From assembly GCA_913058555.1 (NCBI GenBank), contig CAJXRJ010000307.1, positions 1-8,459 of the forward strand: 8,459 nucleotides of DNA, in the 5' to 3' direction. Positions 6,579 through 8,459 of the stretch are shown here, piece by piece. The stretch comes from an uncultured bacterium (lineage in GTDB: Bacteria; Planctomycetota; UBA1135; GCA-002686595). The notes beneath the pieces were generated by a model. The model was given only the letters and a program-made list of their open reading frames with translations, did not search any database and was not told the DNA's origin. The translations under genes were made by a program, and so were the position numbers. Each line of letters opens with the position of its first letter. The first letter of the stretch is position 1.

Positions 6579-7786
6579 TACAGCTTGTCGTACATATCGA
6601 GGAGCGGGAGGAACGCCGCGAAGAGCGTGTATGCGACGATCAGTCCACCGATCACCAAAAGGGCGGGCTCAAGGAAGGAGAGCATCCACTTGACGATCCG
6701 CGGAAGTTCTCGGTCGTAGTGCTCCCCCAGCTTGTCGAGGCAGCCACCGAGGTCACCGGCTTGCTCTCCGACCGCCACCATTTGGATCAGAAGGGGGTCC
6801 ATGAGACGTTCCTTGGAGAAGGCCTCGGAGATCGAGGCCCCCTGCCTGATGCGACGATCCGCGGACGCAAAGGCCTCGGCCATCTTGGCGTTGCCGCAGG
6901 CGGCTCCGCCGAGTCCGATCACGTCGTTCACCTGGCAGCCAGCGTTCTGCAGCGTGCCCGCCGTGGCGGCAAACTTCGCGGTCGCGAACATGCGCAGCAT
7001 CTCGCCCACGCGAGGAATCGCAAGCAAGAAGCCGCTACCGCACAGTCGCCCCTTGGGCGTGCGAAGGAAGGAATAGAGTCCGAAGCCAACCACCACGAGC
7101 CCCGCGATGATCATCTTCCAGTTGCCCGTCAGCGCGTCGGAGACCTGCAACACCTGGCGCGTCTGCCAGGGCAGCGCGTCGACGCCACCTGGGAACATCT
7201 TCACGATGCGCGGTACGAGGAAAGTCACGAGGGTGACCACGAGCAAGCAGATCGCCCCCCCGAGGATGGCCGGGTAGACAAGGGCCTGGACCGTCGTTTG
7301 GCGAATCGAGCGGGTCCACTCCATGTGCTCCGCAAGTCGCTGAAGGACCTCCGGCATGGAGCCCGACAGCTCGCCAGCTTGCACGGACGAGCGATAGATA
7401 GCCGGGAACGACTTCGGCCGCGACGCTAGGGCGCCGGAAAGCGATGCTCCCGATTCGAGCTCCTTGACGACGGTCGCCACGACATGGCGCGACGACTCCG
7501 ATCGCATACGCAAGCCCAGGTCGCGCATGCCCTCCACGATGGGCACGCCCGCCCCCAGTACGGTCGCGAGCTGGGTGGTGAACGTGACCAGGTCAGGGCC
7601 GCTCATCTTGTGAAGCTCTCGGTTCGAGCGCTTCGGAATCGACTTCGCGCGCAGGAGAGTGATCCCCTCCCGCGCGAGCGATTGATCGAGGGCCACCTCG
7701 GTCTGGGCCTCGGCTTGACCTTGAACTGGTCCCTTCGGGCCAATGGCCTCGTAGCGCCAGAGCTTCGGGGAGACAGCGGTGCTCAT
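6578..7786 (-). CDS. gspF: Type II secretion / type IV pilus inner-membrane platform protein GspF (PilC family)
   Basis: This polytopic inner-membrane protein couples the GspE ATPase to pseudopilin assembly. It has 402 residues, the usual length. Residues 8-50 form the N-terminal cytoplasmic module (LWRYEAIGPKGPVQGQAEA). Two T2SSF domains follow, about 67-190 and 270-393. Their signature recurs as VQAGELSGSMPEVLQRLAEH (135-154) and VAVGEQAGDLGGCLDKLGEH (337-356). Three membrane helices are visible, near 172-193, 223-241 and 371-396, giving the expected topology. The ATG at 7786 overlaps the gspE stop (ATGA), and GAGGA at 7796-7800 lies nine bases upstream, a good ribosome binding site. It cannot be assigned to T2SS rather than type IV pilus from this protein alone; the E-F-G order and the GspG-like neighbour favour T2SS. 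Confidence 0.95.
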   Translation of the reverse strand: MSTAVSPKLWRYEAIGPKGPVQGQAEAQTEVALDQSLAREGITLLRAKSIPKRSNRELHKMSGPDLVTFTTQLATVLGAGVPIVEGMRDLGLRMRSESSRHVVATVVKELESGASLSGALASRPKSFPAIYRSSVQAGELSGSMPEVLQRLAEHMEWTRSIRQTTVQALVYPAILGGAICLLVVTLVTFLVPRIVKMFPGGVDALPWQTRQVLQVSDALTGNWKMIIAGLVVVGFGLYSFLRTPKGRLCGSGFLLAIPRVGEMLRMFATAKFAATAGTLQNAGCQVNDVIGLGGAACGNAKMAEAFASADRRIRQGASISEAFSKERLMDPLLIQMVAVGEQAGDLGGCLDKLGEHYDRELPRIVKWMLSFLEPALLVIGGLIVAYTLFAAFLPLLDMYDKL

Positions 7787-8411
7787 GCGGCGCGTTCCTC
7801 AGCCTGATCTGATTCACCATGGGGCTCCGATGGCGAAGCCCCGTCCGCGTCGTCGTCCGATTCGTCGGGTCCTTCCAGGCGGTGTACCCTCAAGATCTCT
7901 GACATGGTGGTCGCGCCGCGTCGAACCTTCTTTGCGGCGTCCACGCCGAGTTCTTCGAACCCCTGGGCAATCGCCGCCTCTTCGAGGGTCGTGGGTCCGC
8001 CCTCGAGGCCGACCCGGGGCCCCGCCACACCGCCGCCAGCCAGCCGAATGAACGGGCGCGTCTCGTCATCGGGCAAGAACACCTCAGCGATCGCCAAGCG
8101 GCCGGAGTACCCGCTCCCATCGCACGAGCCGCAGCCCGCGGAAGCGCGGGCGCTCCCGATGTCATTCTGCAACCACCTGGCGGTCATCTCGTACTCCTCG
8201 TTCTCAGGGGTGAGGGGCACCGAGCAACGCTCGCAAAGCCGGCGAACGAGCCGCTGGCTCATGACCGCGAGGAGAGTCTCTTCGAGCAAGTAGGCCGGCA
8301 CACCGAGGTCCACGAGACGCGGAATGGCGCCCAGGGCGTTGGTGGTGTGCAGGGTCGCAAGGACCAAGTGGCCAGTCATGGCCGCCTTGATGGCCATGTC
8401 TGCCGTTACTT
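7783..8411 (-). CDS. gspE: Type II secretion / pilus assembly ATPase GspE (PilB family), C-terminal part only
   Basis: This is the hexameric cytoplasmic ATPase that drives pseudopilus assembly. Only the last ~209 codons are present: the frame is open into the right adapter, so the 5' part with the N1E domain, Walker A and Asp box is missing. The ATG at 8397 is internal, because the preceding codons read VTAD and match the family (ET-AD-MAIKAAMTGH). The conserved His box TGHLVLATLHTTNA is present. The tetracysteine zinc-binding module has CERC at 8224-8235 and CGSC at 8122-8133, 30 residues apart, followed by GYSGRLAIAEV. The C-terminal GATTMSEILRV motif is also present. Beyond it lies an unusual acidic, low-complexity tail of about 30 residues (DESDDDADG...DQAEERAA). 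The stop overlaps the gspF start by four bases. Confidence 0.93.
7796..7800 (-). promoter_or_regulatory. Ribosome binding site of gspF
   Basis: GAGGA on the minus strand lies nine bases before the ATG at 7786 and inside the last codons of gspE. It is the only clear Shine-Dalgarno in the window, and it supports this start. Confidence 0.6.
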
Positions 8412-8459
8412 CTGTCTCTTATACACATCTGACGCTGCCGACGATATGCAGTGTGTAGA
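8412..8459 (-). other. Nextera/Tn5 sequencing adapter (artefact), right end
   Basis: Reverse complement of the left-end adapter: the Tn5 mosaic end CTGTCTCTTATACACATCT (8412-8430), the read-1 adapter complement (8431-8444), index complement TATGCAGT (8445-8452), and P5 complement GTGTAGA (8453-8459). Genomic sequence ends at 8411. Minus-strand frames starting here give the artefact peptide MCIRDR. Confidence 0.98.

Noticed and set aside
8204..8428. Minus-strand frame starting MCIRDR at the right edge
   Set aside because: It starts in the adapter and runs out of frame with the conserved GspE sequence.
1..8459. A transposon-like element bounded by ~46-bp terminal inverted repeats containing Tn5 mosaic ends
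   Set aside because: The repeats contain the Nextera read-1 adapter, an i5 index and the P5 tail, and the window holds no transposase. They are library artefacts.

Overview
The window is an adapter-to-adapter contig of GC-rich bacterial DNA. Bases 1-46 and 8412-8459 are Illumina Nextera (Tn5) library adapters, including the same 8-base index at both ends, so genuine genomic sequence runs only from 47 to 8411. The organism looks like a GC-rich diderm bacterium: it has type II secretion (T2SS) genes and a Sec-exported Spondin_N protein. The C-terminal module of the exported protein (GxxLYAQGxFF...IG ending) resembles modules I associate with secreted proteins of Planctomycetota. That taxonomic suggestion is an inference from memory and rests on few characters.

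Layout, left to right: (a) 47-1091, plus strand, a secreted Spondin_N-domain protein that has lost its first codons at the contig edge. (b) 1113-2138, minus strand, an unrecognised 341-residue protein converging on (a) with only 21 bases between the stops. (c) 2142-5813, minus strand, a giant fused 2-oxoglutarate dehydrogenase/decarboxylase E1 plus succinyltransferase E2-like enzyme of the Kgd/OdhA type. (d) 5871-6578, a GspG-like pseudopilin with two head modules. (e) 6578-7786, the GspF/PilC-type platform protein. (f) 7783-8411, the C-terminal part of the GspE-type secretion ATPase, cut by the right contig edge.

Genes (f), (e) and (d) form a tightly coupled gspE-gspF-gspG block on the minus strand (a 4-base ATGA overlap, then a 1-base TAATG overlap): motor, inner-membrane platform and major pseudopilin of a T2SS or related pilus machine. 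A 57-base gap containing a 10-bp RNA stem-loop separates this block from kgd. The unknown gene follows kgd after 3 bases. All five minus-strand genes could therefore lie on one transcript, although secretion and the TCA cycle have no obvious functional link. The Spondin_N protein is exported by Sec and could in principle use a T2SS to cross the outer membrane, but nothing in the sequence proves that.

I found no tRNA, rRNA, CRISPR, phage or insertion-sequence genes. The most interesting items are the internally duplicated pseudopilin, the Kgd-type fusion beside T2SS genes (this architecture is best known from Actinobacteria), the stem-loop in front of it, and the unknown coupled protein. I do not see a convincing new multi-gene system.
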